Shown: positions 8,263 through 17,529 of the stretch, one piece after another | Position numbering within the stretch: the first letter of the stretch is position 1 | How the letters are laid out: each line of letters starts with the position of its first letter | NCBI RefSeq assembly: GCF_009696615.1 | Contig: NZ_VULO01000013.1 | Location: forward strand, 1 to 64,000 | Reading direction: 5' to 3' | Source: Scrofimicrobium canadense | GTDB lineage: Bacteria > Actinomycetota > Actinomycetes > Actinomycetales > Actinomycetaceae | Length of the DNA stretch: 64,000 nt | Translations under genes and position numbers: made by a program | The notes under the pieces: generated by a model | Database searches by the model: none | Seen by the model: the letters and a program-made list of their open reading frames with translations, nothing else | Told to the model about the DNA's origin: nothing

Positions 8263-9575
8263 CAGTTATGTCCCTCGGATTGCGAGATTTCGGGTGTGTG
8301 CTTATCGACGACCTGCCAGTCAACGTTCGAGGCATCCATGTCGATTTCCAGACGGATTCCTTCCCCGTCATATGTGGGTGACTCGCCAGACCAGGTGAAG
8401 AAACCTGCCAGCCGTGACGGCGCGTCATTACCCCATATAGGTACGCCTTGTTTCTGAGAGGAAAAATTAGAGATACTGCCGTCCAGAGTAAGCGATATGG
8501 GTTGGTCTTTTCGAGTTATTACTGTCAGATTTGAGGCATCAAGATCAACATGAATATCATGGTCATACTCTTTCGGAGCATTCGATAGGTCAAGAGTGAC
8601 ACTTGAAGCATCGGCGTCAATCTCGCTATCGGTATGGTCTGCGTAGATGACCCCAGCTTCGTTGAAGTTATACCCAAACGCGGTGAATGGAAGGTCGTAG
8701 AAGGGGCCGTTCACCACGGCTGCAGAACCTGCGCCAATGGGAAACAAGACCATCGCTGCGACAATGCTGAATCCTAGAAACCAGCCTCCGCGCCTTCCCC
8801 GTAGGGCTCCGACCGCTAGAACGACTCCCATGATGATGAGAGCTGCGGCAGCCCAGATTGCCCATCCGACCCCCGCAAAAGCATTGAGGGCCGGCCAACC
8901 AGTTACATGAGCCAAGACCAGTGCAGCACCTAAGAGAAAGAGTACCCCCAAGACGGCTAGACCAACAGCACTTGATATGGGTTTTGACTGCTGGGTGGGT
9001 GGTTGAGAATAGGGGCGTGGAGGTACCGGTGCGTAGGTGTATGCACCCTGATATGGAGCAGTGTTGGCAGTGGGGCGAGGTTGAGGTTGAGGATGCGGCG
9101 GTGTTGCCGGAGATGGTGGTGGGACCGGAGGTGTGCTCATCTGATCGGGTCCTTTCTGAGCCTGATGAGAAGTCTTATTATTACGGTTTTGACTGATAAG
9201 GATGACAGCTGCGATGATCGCGACAGTAATCACGCCAAAGGTCCAAAAATGCCATCCGAAGGGGGGCATAGGATTTGCGACGCCTACAATGATCGCAATG
9301 ATTGCGCCTACCTGGGCACCCTGAAAACGCCCTCGCATGAGTTCTTCTGCGAGGATTTCCCCATTTCGTGCGTCGGGAAGGAGAAACCAAGCGGCACCGT
9401 AGAGCGCTAACGGAAACCAGAAGACAAGCGTCGCGATAACCACAAGCCCGCGGATAAGTGAAACATCCCAGCCTGACTTTCGGGCCAGCTCAGCGCACAC
9501 ACCGCCAATCCAACGGTCTTCTGGGCGTACCCATCCAGTGCGTCGGATTCCTGTGAAGAAGGGGTTTTCTTTCAT
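8262..9575 (-). CDS. PspC-domain membrane protein with LiaF-like C-terminal domain
   Basis: A 437-residue protein starting at MKENPFF (9575). Residues about 15-75 form a PspC domain (RWIGGVCAELARKSGWDVSLIRGLVVIATL). Further membrane helices, a Pro/Gln-rich linker and three more helices follow. The C-terminal ~120 residues are beta-rich with repeats of the type DADASSVTLDLSN / LDASNLTVI / DMDASNVDW, resembling the toast-rack fold of LiaF-type sensors. It diverges from a PspC-containing histidine kinase and its regulator, so it is likely a membrane-stress modulator of that pair. Family calls are by motif. Confidence 0.75.
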   Translation of the reverse strand: MKENPFFTGIRRTGWVRPEDRWIGGVCAELARKSGWDVSLIRGLVVIATLVFWFPLALYGAAWFLLPDARNGEILAEELMRGRFQGAQVGAIIAIIVGVANPMPPFGWHFWTFGVITVAIIAAVILISQNRNNKTSHQAQKGPDQMSTPPVPPPSPATPPHPQPQPRPTANTAPYQGAYTYAPVPPRPYSQPPTQQSKPISSAVGLAVLGVLFLLGAALVLAHVTGWPALNAFAGVGWAIWAAAALIIMGVVLAVGALRGRRGGWFLGFSIVAAMVLFPIGAGSAAVVNGPFYDLPFTAFGYNFNEAGVIYADHTDSEIDADASSVTLDLSNAPKEYDHDIHVDLDASNLTVITRKDQPISLTLDGSISNFSSQKQGVPIWGNDAPSRLAGFFTWSGESPTYDGEGIRLEIDMDASNVDWQVVDKHTPEISQSEGHN

Positions 9576-9684
9576 ATTTCTACTGTGCCTGTCTTTTGTA
9601 GCAAAAGATATGAGGGTTTCCCCTGAACCCTCCCTGATTTGACTATTCCTTCCCCGATGCATCTGAGACTATAGATGGGTGGAA

Positions 9685-10941
9685 ATGAAAACGACGCCTC
9701 GTCCAGGCACTCCCAGGCCGCCTCTTGTGCGAGCACGCCAGGACACCTCAGACATGGCTAGTCCTTGGGTGGCAGGCGTTTGTTCTGGGCTTTCCTTGCA
9801 TCTAGGCATTCCTGTTGCCTGGGTGCGCGGCCTCATCGTTGCTGGCACGTTTCTTTTCGGTATGGGAGCGTTGCTCTATGTCTGGCTGTGGGTTACCGTT
9901 CCCCAAGAATCGGCGGTACGTGAGCGTGTAGGATCCCTCGCTGCGCCACAGGCAAAGGTGCAGAAAAAGCGCTCTTTCAAGACTGTTTCTGGGCAAATGG
10001 TTCTCACGGGAGCAGCCTTCCTTATGGTCGCATTCGCCGTGTTCACCTATCAATGGTGGGGGCCTCTCGACGGATACGCAGTATTTCCCGTGGTCGGGGT
10101 CGTCACTGGTCTGGTTATGGTGTGGACGCAGGTTCCAAACTTGGCTCACTGGAAAACACCCAAGGTTCTCTCGCTCATTGGGTCGGGCACAGCCATCGTT
10201 GTCATCTCAGCCGTATTCCTTGTGGCGCGAAATGACCCAACCGATGTGCTTCTTAGAGGTGCGTTGATAGGAATAGTGGTTTTGGCTGGGGTCGGGCTAG
10301 CTCTTGCACCCATCTGGCTTGGACTATTGCGGAACCTTTCCCAATCGCGAACTCGTGAGGCACGTGAGACCGAAAGAGCTGATATTGCCGCACACCTCCA
10401 CGATTCGGTCCTGCAAACCCTCACCCTCATACGCGCCGCCGCCGACGATCCGGCACGGGTGCGATCTTTAGCACTCACGCAGGAAAGAGAGCTGAGAGCG
10501 TGGCTTTACACCGGGCATGCCGACGCTGGAGAATCAGTTGCGCAAGCATTACGCGAGCAGATAGAGACCGTCGAATCCGTATACGGTGTAGAAATAGACG
10601 TGGTCACTGTTGGGGATCGTGTCCCAGGTCCCGGTGACTTAGCCGCGATAGCTGCTGCAGGAGAAGCCGCCACAAACGCGGTGCGTCACGGAGAACCACC
10701 AGTATCGGTCTATATGGAACTCACATCAGACGAATTGCAGATATTCGTTAAAGACTCTGGCCTGGGATTTGACGTGAACGAGGTGCCAGAGGATCGTCAC
10801 GGTGTGAAAGACTCAATCATAGGACGGGTTCAACGAGTGGGAGGAACCGTGCGCTACCGCACCCGCGAGGACGATTTTATCGGTACTGAAGTGCGCATTT
10901 CGGTGCCACTAAATAAGGCTAGTGAGGACAACAATGACTGA
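9685..10941 (+). CDS. PspC-containing sensor histidine kinase (NarL/LiaS type)
   Basis: About 418 residues. An N-terminal PspC domain (SPWVAGVCSGLSLHLGIPVAWVRGL) is followed by four to five membrane helices, then a HisKA_3-like segment with the phospho-accepting histidine in IAAHLHDSVLQTLTLI, and a HATPase domain with N box EAATNAVRHG and a DSGLGFD G box. It would phosphorylate the regulator encoded next, whose start overlaps this stop (ATGACTGA). Start is uncertain: ATG 9685 or in-frame GTG 9679, neither with a good ribosome site. Confidence 0.88.
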   Translation: MKTTPRPGTPRPPLVRARQDTSDMASPWVAGVCSGLSLHLGIPVAWVRGLIVAGTFLFGMGALLYVWLWVTVPQESAVRERVGSLAAPQAKVQKKRSFKTVSGQMVLTGAAFLMVAFAVFTYQWWGPLDGYAVFPVVGVVTGLVMVWTQVPNLAHWKTPKVLSLIGSGTAIVVISAVFLVARNDPTDVLLRGALIGIVVLAGVGLALAPIWLGLLRNLSQSRTREARETERADIAAHLHDSVLQTLTLIRAAADDPARVRSLALTQERELRAWLYTGHADAGESVAQALREQIETVESVYGVEIDVVTVGDRVPGPGDLAAIAAAGEAATNAVRHGEPPVSVYMELTSDELQIFVKDSGLGFDVNEVPEDRHGVKDSIIGRVQRVGGTVRYRTREDDFIGTEVRISVPLNKASEDNND

Positions 10942-11587
10942 TATTTCGGTTCTAATAGTTGACGATCATCCGCTGGTGCGTGCCGGTGTCCGAGGAGAAC
11001 TTGAAAATGCTGGTCTACAAGTTGTGGGGGAAGCCGCCGATGTTGACCAGGCAATCGCGGCCGTCCGGGCGCTTCAACCCGACGTAGTATTACTCGACGT
11101 ACATATGCCTGGAGGCGGCGGGGGAGGCGGCGCCGAAGTGGCTGCAGCCTGTCAGGATTTGAAGAACACCAGATTCTTGGCTCTTTCAGTGTCTGATGCC
11201 GCCGAGGACGTTGTTGCGGTTATTCGCGCAGGTGCTCGCGGATACGTGACTAAATCCATTGCGCCCAAAGAACTGGTAGAAGCCATCAGCCGCGTTGCAG
11301 AAGGCGATGCTGCCTTTAGTCCGCGCCTAGCGGGATTTGTACTCGACGCATTCGGTACCGGACAGGTGGCACCCGCCGACGCCGAGGACGAACTAGATCT
11401 GCTCTCAGCGCGCGAGCAAGAAGTTATGAGATTGATCGCGCGCGGATACGCGTATAAAGAGGTAGCCTCTGAACTCTTCATCTCTATCAAGACGGTAGAA
11501 ACCCATGTTTCTGCGGTTTTGCGGAAGCTGCAGCTGTCCAACCGACACGAACTTACGCGGTGGGCAACACTTCGCAATATTGTCTGA
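10934..11587 (+). CDS. NarL/LuxR-family response regulator
   Basis: A 217-residue regulator. The receiver domain has acidic pair D10-D11, phospho-acceptor D55 in VVLLDVHMPGG and a conserved lysine in YVTKSIAPKEL. The C-terminal LuxR-type helix-turn-helix is LSAREQEVMRLIARG..TVETHVSAVLRKL. Just after D55 there is a run of seven glycines, an unusual expansion of the loop facing the dimer interface. It overlaps its kinase gene by eight bases. Partner of the kinase at 9685; probably controls envelope stress genes including the divergent PspC gene. Confidence 0.9.
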   Translation: MTDISVLIVDDHPLVRAGVRGELENAGLQVVGEAADVDQAIAAVRALQPDVVLLDVHMPGGGGGGGAEVAAACQDLKNTRFLALSVSDAAEDVVAVIRAGARGYVTKSIAPKELVEAISRVAEGDAAFSPRLAGFVLDAFGTGQVAPADAEDELDLLSAREQEVMRLIARGYAYKEVASELFISIKTVETHVSAVLRKLQLSNRHELTRWATLRNIV

Positions 11588-11622
11588 GAGAAGCTGCAAG
11601 TGCTACACTTCCTCAAGTACCT

Positions 11623-11695
11623 GGGGCTATGGCGCAGTTGGTAGCGCGTCTCGTTCGCAATGAGAAGGTCGGGGGTTCGAATCCCCCTAGCTCCA
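11623..11695 (+). tRNA. tRNA-Ala (anticodon CGC)
   Basis: Cloverleaf with acceptor GGGGCTA/TAGCTCC (one G-T), anticodon arm TCTCG-TTCGCAA-TGAGA giving CGC, and T arm GGGGGTTCGAATCCCCC. CCA is not encoded. A mobile-element fragment and an accessory gene start right after it. Confidence 0.95.
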
Positions 11696-11811
11696 CTCTA
11701 GTTTTGTTATGAGAACCCCCGTCATGGGTTATTTCTGCTGGTTGTCCGGTGTTTCTTTCGTTTTGTATTGCTTCTTGGTGTTTGACAAGGGCGTGCATGG
11801 GGTCTTGGTAG

Positions 11812-12042
11812 ATGGGGACCATCGGCGATGGGTACGACAACGCGCTCATCGAATCCTTCTGGGGCAAAATGCAAGTCGAACTCCTAAACCGGCAGGAATG
11901 GACCACCCGCACCGAACTAGCGAACGCAGTATTCGACTACATCGAGATCTACCACAACCGATGGCGACGACACTCAGCCATCGGCAACCACACCCCCGCA
12001 GAATACGAACAGCAGCACCCGAAACTACAAATCGCGTCCTAA
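11812..12042 (+). pseudogene. IS3-family transposase fragment (C-terminal integrase core)
   Basis: Encodes about 76 residues beginning TIGDGYDNALIESFWGKMQ and including NRWRRHSAIGNHTPAEYE. This is the last part of the DDE integrase domain of IS3-family OrfB, holding the final catalytic glutamate (ESFW) but not the two aspartates. The rest of the element is missing, so it is inactive. It is only ~116 bases from tRNA-Ala, and its reading frame differs from the intact-length OrfB at 13650-14578, so it derives from a different IS3 group. Confidence 0.85.
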
Positions 12043-12155
12043 CCTCTCACAAACCAGAGGAACCAAACCCGGACCCCGTCAGGAACAAAACCTGGACCGC
12101 TTCAACTAGCGAGATGTTGGGCGGACGCTTGGACTCGTGGGATCAAGCTTAGAGG

Positions 12156-12860
12156 TCAATTCTTCATCCGAAGTAGCTCTCGACGGTCGGCTAGACGTGG
12201 ATTGTTCGAATACCAAAGAATGACGTCACATACCCTCAGTGGAGTCACCTGGTCAGGCAGATTCAGCTTGATCTTCAGGTTACTAAAGTGCTCATGCAGA
12301 GGCGTTCCATTCAGTTCCGTCAGTACTAGGTCGCGGTAAACGGTCCAATAATGGTTTGCATTCTTTCGTCCTAAGGCTTTTGCTACCCATTTGTCGTAGA
12401 CCGGAAACAGGCTTGGACGTTTCCTGGCCATGAGTTTGCTTGCTTTGGTAGATCCGATGCCGTTGTTGTCGGGGGTTTTGAGTAGTTCCCATAGGCGGTT
12501 TCCTGGGCTTCCGGCTTCCTCAATTTTGACTTGGTCATCGGCCCACAGCTTAGCGTCTGGCTTCATGTTAGGGTCATTCAGGATCTTGGCAATATCTGTC
12601 TTCTTTTCCTCTATCAGTGCAATACATTGATCACCAGTGAAGCCGACGCCAAGACATTGCACTGCAACGATATCTTCCGCCGTGATTTCAAAGGCGTGCC
12701 GGGCATTGTGATCAGAGCCGAGCGACTCGAAACAGGCCCCGGAAAAGAGAGGCGTATTGCCAGTCTTCTTGGTTGTGAAGAAATAATCCTTCAGCAGCTT
12801 CGCTGCGAATGATTCCTCGGACAGATCCAAGAGGATATCTGGAACCTTAATCTCAGTCAT
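12156..12860 (-). CDS. DUF6308-family protein
   Basis: A 234-residue soluble protein. The segment NNGIGSTKASKLMARKRPSLFPVYDKWV (about 135-162, written in part) resembles the helix-hairpin-helix-like core of DUF6308 proteins, with G-I-G-x-T-K-A-S-K-L and R-K-R-P. Function is not established for the family; the HhH-like motif suggests a nucleic-acid link, which is inference. AAAGG precedes the ATG. It is a lone gene in a mobile-element-rich island between tRNA-Ala and an IS3 element and is probably acquired cargo. Confidence 0.7.
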   Translation of the reverse strand: MTEIKVPDILLDLSEESFAAKLLKDYFFTTKKTGNTPLFSGACFESLGSDHNARHAFEITAEDIVAVQCLGVGFTGDQCIALIEEKKTDIAKILNDPNMKPDAKLWADDQVKIEEAGSPGNRLWELLKTPDNNGIGSTKASKLMARKRPSLFPVYDKWVAKALGRKNANHYWTVYRDLVLTELNGTPLHEHFSNLKIKLNLPDQVTPLRVCDVILWYSNNPRLADRRELLRMKN

Positions 12861-13273
12861 TTTGAAACGACCTTTCTGGATTCATGTTAGTTTTGCGGCT
12901 CCCACAAGCTTATGCCCGGCCCATGACAAGTGTTATGGCTCAAGGAAAATTCCTCGCCACAAGAGGGCAGCTCTCCTAGATGTGCGCCGGAGGGTTCTCC
13001 ATGATTCTTGTACTCAGGACGTGAACTGCGGGGTATGGAATACGTCTTGACTGGATGTGGCTACCTCGAGTCTATTGCTGCCCTCTGAGGTCATAGCAGC
13101 TAGAGTCTTGGGGGTTAATCGATAGCCATATTGGCCGCAAAACCCTCCGCGTTCCCGATGCGAGAGCAAAAGCCAGACGGGGAAACTACCGGCCGATAAT
13201 CCGAGCATAGGTTTGCCACATGATCAGGCGGTATCTGTGGCCTGGGTTCTGTTGGATACGGAACTTTGATCAC
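12861..13273. other. Gene-free stretch upstream of the IS3 element
   Basis: About 410 bases with no coding frame that looks real on either strand, no tRNA and no strong hairpin. It presumably includes the promoter of the minus-strand DUF6308 gene near 12870-12950 and the old junction into which IS elements moved. Confidence 0.4.
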
Positions 13274-13319
13274 TGAATCGCCCTGGGTTTGGTGGGGGGT
13301 TTGATTTCACGAAGGGATG

Positions 13320-13652
13320 ATGGCTGTGCCAGTACCGAGGGAGTATTCAGATGAGTTGAGGGATCGGGCTGTTCGTCTTGTGTGTGAGGCCTAGAAGGAA
13401 GACTCCGGGTTGTCGCTAAGTAAGGCCATGGCCTGTATTGGGATGCGGGTGGGGGTCAATAAAGACACTCTGCGTGGCCGGGTGAAAAGAGCCCGGATTG
13501 ACGCGGGGGAAGCGTCTGGGATTACGAGCTCGGAGGTGAAACGGATCAAGGATTTAGAGTCCGAGAATCGTGAGTTGAAGAGAGCCAATGAGATCCTTCT
13601 TGCGGCTTCAAGTTTCTTCGCGTGGGAGCTCGACTCGCGTTTGCCGTGGTAG
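13320..13652 (+). pseudogene. IS3 OrfA (helix-turn-helix transposase subunit), nonsense mutation
   Basis: From ATG 13320 the frame reads MAVPVPREYSDELRDRAVRL, a standard IS3 OrfA opening, then meets TAG at 13392 after VCEA. The same frame continues through a HTH region and a leucine-zipper-like LESENRELKRANEIL, ending at 13652. So the only visible lesion is one stop codon. It would normally pair with OrfB through programmed -1 frameshifting. Confidence 0.85.
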
Positions 13653-14578
13653 TGACTTTTGTGGATGACTATCGTGACTGGTTCGGGGTCGAGCCGTTTT
13701 GTCGTGTGCTCACTGAGTATGGGATCAAGATCGCTTCGTCTGGCTATTATGCGTTCAAGAAGCGCCCGCTATCGCAATGAGCAGTACAGGACGCGTGGCT
13801 GATGGAAGAGATTGAGCGCGTGTTCTGGGACCGCAGTCTTGGGCGAGGGGTCAGTGGGGCTAGAAAAGTGTGGTGCTTTCTGAGCCGCGAAGGAGTGCGG
13901 GTGGCTCGCTGCAGGGTGGAGCGGCTCATGAAAGAGCTAGGTCTTCAAGGAGTGCGCCGCGGAAAGACCTTCAAGACCACCGGGTCGGATGAGTCGATTC
14001 TAAGGCCCCTTGACCTAGTGAAACGCGACTTCCACGCTTGGGGGCATAACGAGTTGTGGGGCGTTGATTTCATCTACGTGCCGACTTGGTCTGGGATGGC
14101 ATTCACCGCGTTCGTCACCGGCGTGTTCTCCCGGAGGATCGTTGGCTGGCGAACCATGAACCGAATTCCTACCGGCCTGCCCTTAGACGCCCTGGAAATG
14201 GTGTTATGGGTGCGAGATGAAGCAGGCCAGGACGTTACTGGCTTGGTTCAACATTCCGATGCGGGAAGTCAATACACCGCGATTCGGTATGCCGAAAGGC
14301 TCGCCCAGGCAGGGGCACTGGCCTCGATCGGAACCGTCGGAGATTCGTATGACAATGCTCTCGCAGAGACCGTGGTCGGCCTATACAAGACTAAGTGCGT
14401 CAAGACGGACGGGCCGTTCCGCACCGCTGATGAACTCGAGCTGGCGACCCTTTCCTGGGTGCACTGGTTCAATCACGACCGCCTCCATTCCGCGATCGGA
14501 TACCGGACACCAATCGAATGCGAAACCGACTACCAGTACCTTCAAAACAGCACCCAGGCCGCAATGGCCTCAGGATAA
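13650..14578 (+). pseudogene. IS3 OrfB (DDE integrase), nonsense mutation
   Basis: The frame opens VVVTFVDDYRDWFGVEP, meets TGA at 13778-13780 after KKRPLSQ, then runs to 14578. DDE residues are visible: first D in NELWGVDFIYVP, second in LVQHSDAGSQY, glutamate in DNALAETVVGLYK. The downstream part alone (from 13802) lacks the N-terminal HTH_21-like portion. One stop codon separates it from a complete OrfB. Confidence 0.88.
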
Positions 14579-14609
14579 ACAACCCCCCCACCAAACCCGA
14601 GGCGATTCA

Positions 14610-16663
14610 CTTCCGGTGATCGATGGCTTCCGCACTCTTCGGCGGGAGTGGCAGCCGGGAAACGAGCGGGTGTCGGATCTGATTACTCGAAGACTGAGCG
14701 AGAAGCCGCAGAGCCTACGTGAAGCAGCCCAACTTATCGCTGTGCTTGGGGAGGTTTCCCGCGACGTAGCTGAGCGACTGATCGGCATCGAGGCGCTCGA
14801 CCAGGCCATTGATGACGGTTTGCTGCTGATCACCGACGCCGTTCCCGTGTTCGACATCGCGCAGAGCTTTGATGGCCCAGGTGCCGTGGCTGATCTGCGG
14901 TCGGAGTCTGATCTTGTCAGACTGGGAGCCGAACTCACCCCACATCTAGTGCTCGCTGCAATGGGGCGAGCGGAGTTGCGTGAGCGCGCCGCGCACATCC
15001 GCAGCGAGCTTGGCCGGGAAGAACTTTCGGCCACTGCACGCCTTCACCTGAGCTACCACCTGCATCGTCTCGGAGAGCGAGCCGATCTCTTAACCTTGAG
15101 AGAGGACGCGGAGGTCGCAGCAGCCGCAGGGATGAGCGATGCCGTGGTCGCGTTCACCGACGATCTACCGACCTTTGACCCGAATGCCAAAGACCAAGAG
15201 ATCATAGCCGAGCTACTGTGTATGCGCGCCGACGCGCTCTCAGAGCTCGGCAGACCTGAGGAGGCACTCAGAGTCCTTGCACCGTTGCTTGGCATAGGTG
15301 ATCCTGAGGCCGCCCTGCGCGCGGCGCGCATCGACGTTGACTGGCTTGGTGAGATCGAGAGGTCAACAGAGCGTCTAGCTGCCCATGATCAGGCGGTGCC
15401 CGAGGCAGCCGCCATGCGACATCTCATCATCGCGCGAACCTCCTCTCGAACAGAGATTGAGCCGCTGCGGACGGCAGCTGCCGACGACCGAGTTACTCCG
15501 GCATTGAGGCTGTCCCTGCTCGCACAACAGATCGTCGAGGAAGTACGCCGCGGGGATCCGCAAGCGGGTGTCAGAATCTTTGCCGAACATGTCGAGGGGC
15601 CGCTATGGCACCTTGCACCGCCATCTGCACGCGGCGAACTTGTGTACAGGCCATGTTCCATGCGATGCTCGGTGAGGGGGCGCCGCTGGCCGATTTTGAC
15701 CGTTACTTTTCCACGATCGATTGGGCCAGCCTCGCCCTCGACCATGCGTTCTTCCTTAGCGGTCGAGGGCTCATGTTTCTCGATGCAGGTGATGCGACGG
15801 AAGCGACAGACCTGCTTGGGCAAGCCTCGGCGCTGCTCGCCATGAGGGATTCGACGAACTTGGCAGGTTTCACCGCTGCCCTCGACTCGGTTGCCGCGAC
15901 GATGACGGGCAACCTTGAGCGGGCACGGGAGCGTTATCAGGCCTGGCTTGCCGCCAGTTCGACCTCGGGGAGACTATCGCGGCCGGAGGCCGACAGATTA
16001 ACACTGCACACGATTCTCGCATTGGACGGTGAACAGGCTGCGAGAGAGCGTTTCGAAGAGCTTGTTGCGGAGGCGGAGCATGCCGAGTACTGGCACTCGC
16101 TGATGCGTCTGCTGCACGACGGCTGGCGTCTGCAGTTGGTGCCCCCAGAGCACGACCGATGGGGTCTGCCGCGCCTTGCGGAAGTAGCGGGTCGGGTGCA
16201 GGGAACCCTCGCAGGTCTGCTGCGTGTTTATGATGCCGCATTTTCTGAGGTGAATGGGCAAGGCGGGGTTGACGATGTTGCGGGTACCCCACGTACGGCC
16301 GAGATGTTGATTGCCGATCATCTGCGGACTGGCAGGCCTTTGTTTGCGGCCGAGGTTGCCGCACGTGCGGCTGAACTTGCAAGTGAGGTTGGCGCTAAGG
16401 GGCGTGCCTCTCGCCTGCTTGATCTTTGTGCCGAGGCTGTTGCGCCCCTGGGTGAAGTGAACACCCCGTCGCTTGGCCGGGTGAGGGTGCGCGAGGCGCC
16501 GCTGAGTGAGCGTGAGCTGGAGGTCTGTGAGCTGGCCGCCACAGGGATGAGCAATGGTGCTATCGCAGAACAGCTGTTTCTTTCCCCTCGCACAGTCGAA
16601 GGGCATCTTCAGCGGGCGTACATGAAGCTCGGAGTAACTGATCGGCGCCAACTCATCGCATAG
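14610..16663 (+). pseudogene. LuxR-type large regulator (LAL/MalT-like), beheaded and frameshifted
   Basis: Two abutting frames give one protein. The first (from the IS3 edge to about 15645) reads VIDGFRTLRREWQPGNERVSD and a winged-helix/helical segment that follows the P-loop ATPase of LAL regulators. The second (from about 15650) starts FHAMLGEGAPLADFDRYF and ends with a LuxR helix-turn-helix, LSERELEVCELAATGMSNG..TVEGHLQRAYMKLGV. The frameshift lies near 15640-15655. The N-terminal ATPase half is gone, replaced by the IS3 right end. The coding region is visibly richer in G and C than its neighbours, suggesting transfer from a higher-GC actinobacterium. Confidence 0.85.
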
Positions 16664-16785
16664 CTGAAAGCACCGGCGTGGCTGTAAGACCCAGGGGCCT
16701 GGTCACTGCAGAACACGTTTTGTATCGCCAGATCAACCGAACATCGCTTGGGTTTTGGTTGGGTTTGTTGGGAATATCCTCTTCC

Positions 16786-16853
16786 CACGTACGGTGTCAT
16801 AAAACCGTGCACTGGGCCGTATACCGCCCCGGCACACACCACATCGCCCAGGC
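16786..16853 (+). repeat. Three-copy repeat, copy 2
   Basis: Reads CACGTACGGTGTCATAAAAC and ends GCCCAGGC, 58 of 68 positions like copy 1 by eye. It is not next to a tRNA. Like copy 3 it is preceded by a T-rich lead ending cttcccacgtac. Confidence 0.7.
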
Positions 16854-17259
16854 TGCTGCATGAAGCTGCTTGGGGGATCGTGCGCCAGCTGGTCATACAA
16901 GGGTGTCCGGGCAACTGGCATCGCGGAAGAGCATGAGCTAAGGCATTTCCGCGAGTGACTGTTTCTTTTAGCATTTTTCCTTGATCCAATCAATAAAGAC
17001 GAGCACTCACCGGTTGAGAGAATGTAATGTGAGCAAACTTCACCGCAAAGCTGTGGGCTAAAACGCCTCCACATCGGGCCAAAGTCTGAGGAGCCCGGCT
17101 ACTGCGTCTCCCATAGTTAGTGCGGCAGGCTTACGCTTCCGGTCTTGATCTCACTGGTTCGGATGGGTTGTTGAAACGGTTCTGATATGCAGGAGACTGC
17201 GAACTCGAGGAACGCGCAACATCAAAGACATCGGAGACTGATAGTGCTTGAGAGGCTCA

Positions 17260-17483
17260 GATCGAGGTTCCTTAGGACCGTGAAAAGACGTCCAAAACTA
17301 TGGTCGTGAGGACACGGCAAAGCAAATGGAGTGATGTTGACGAGGTGGTGCGCTCGCTTCATGTCAAAGGTTCCTACCACGGAGGAGATCAGCGGTCACT
17401 TCCAGAATATTGACGAAGCCAGCATTTCACGAGAGACGATTAGTCAGAGCACAAGCTGGGTCGTGGAGGAAATGCGCAGGTAA
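17260..17483 (+). pseudogene. IS256-family transposase relic
   Basis: Joining frames gives EVP-stop-DREKTSK, then VDEVVRSLHVKG, then after a frameshift TTEEISGHFQNIDEASISRE and VVEEMRR. This order (EVPRDRxGTFEP, then DxxVxxLYAKGxTTxEIxxHF, then SxETIS) is the N-terminal third of IS256-family transposases. At least one stop and one frameshift are needed, and the catalytic part is absent. Confidence 0.7.
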
Positions 17484-17529
17484 CCAGTCGCCGTTTGGAC
17501 GCGGCAGATGCCAGAGACCATCTCATTAG

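Larger units (their letters stand above)
13274..14609. mobile_element. Decayed IS3-family insertion sequence
   Basis: About 1.34 kb bounded by matching ends: left TGAATCGCCCTGGGTTTGG (from 13274) and right CCAAACCCGAGGCGATTCA (to 14609) are inverted repeats with a few mismatches. Inside are OrfA and OrfB in the usual IS3 arrangement, both carrying in-frame stops. No matching target duplication is visible at the borders (cac versus ctt). It abuts the truncated LuxR-type gene and probably removed its 5' half. Confidence 0.85.
16664..17529. other. Relic DNA between LuxR pseudogene and ROK gene
   Basis: No intact gene. It holds repeat copy 2 and, further on, an IS256-type transposase relic at about 17260-17483. 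The 400 bases between them show nothing I can name. Confidence 0.6.

Noticed and set aside
11709-12152. 147-residue plus-strand frame after tRNA-Ala.
   Set aside because: It is out of frame with the clear IS3 integrase fragment at 11812-12042, which explains the same bases.
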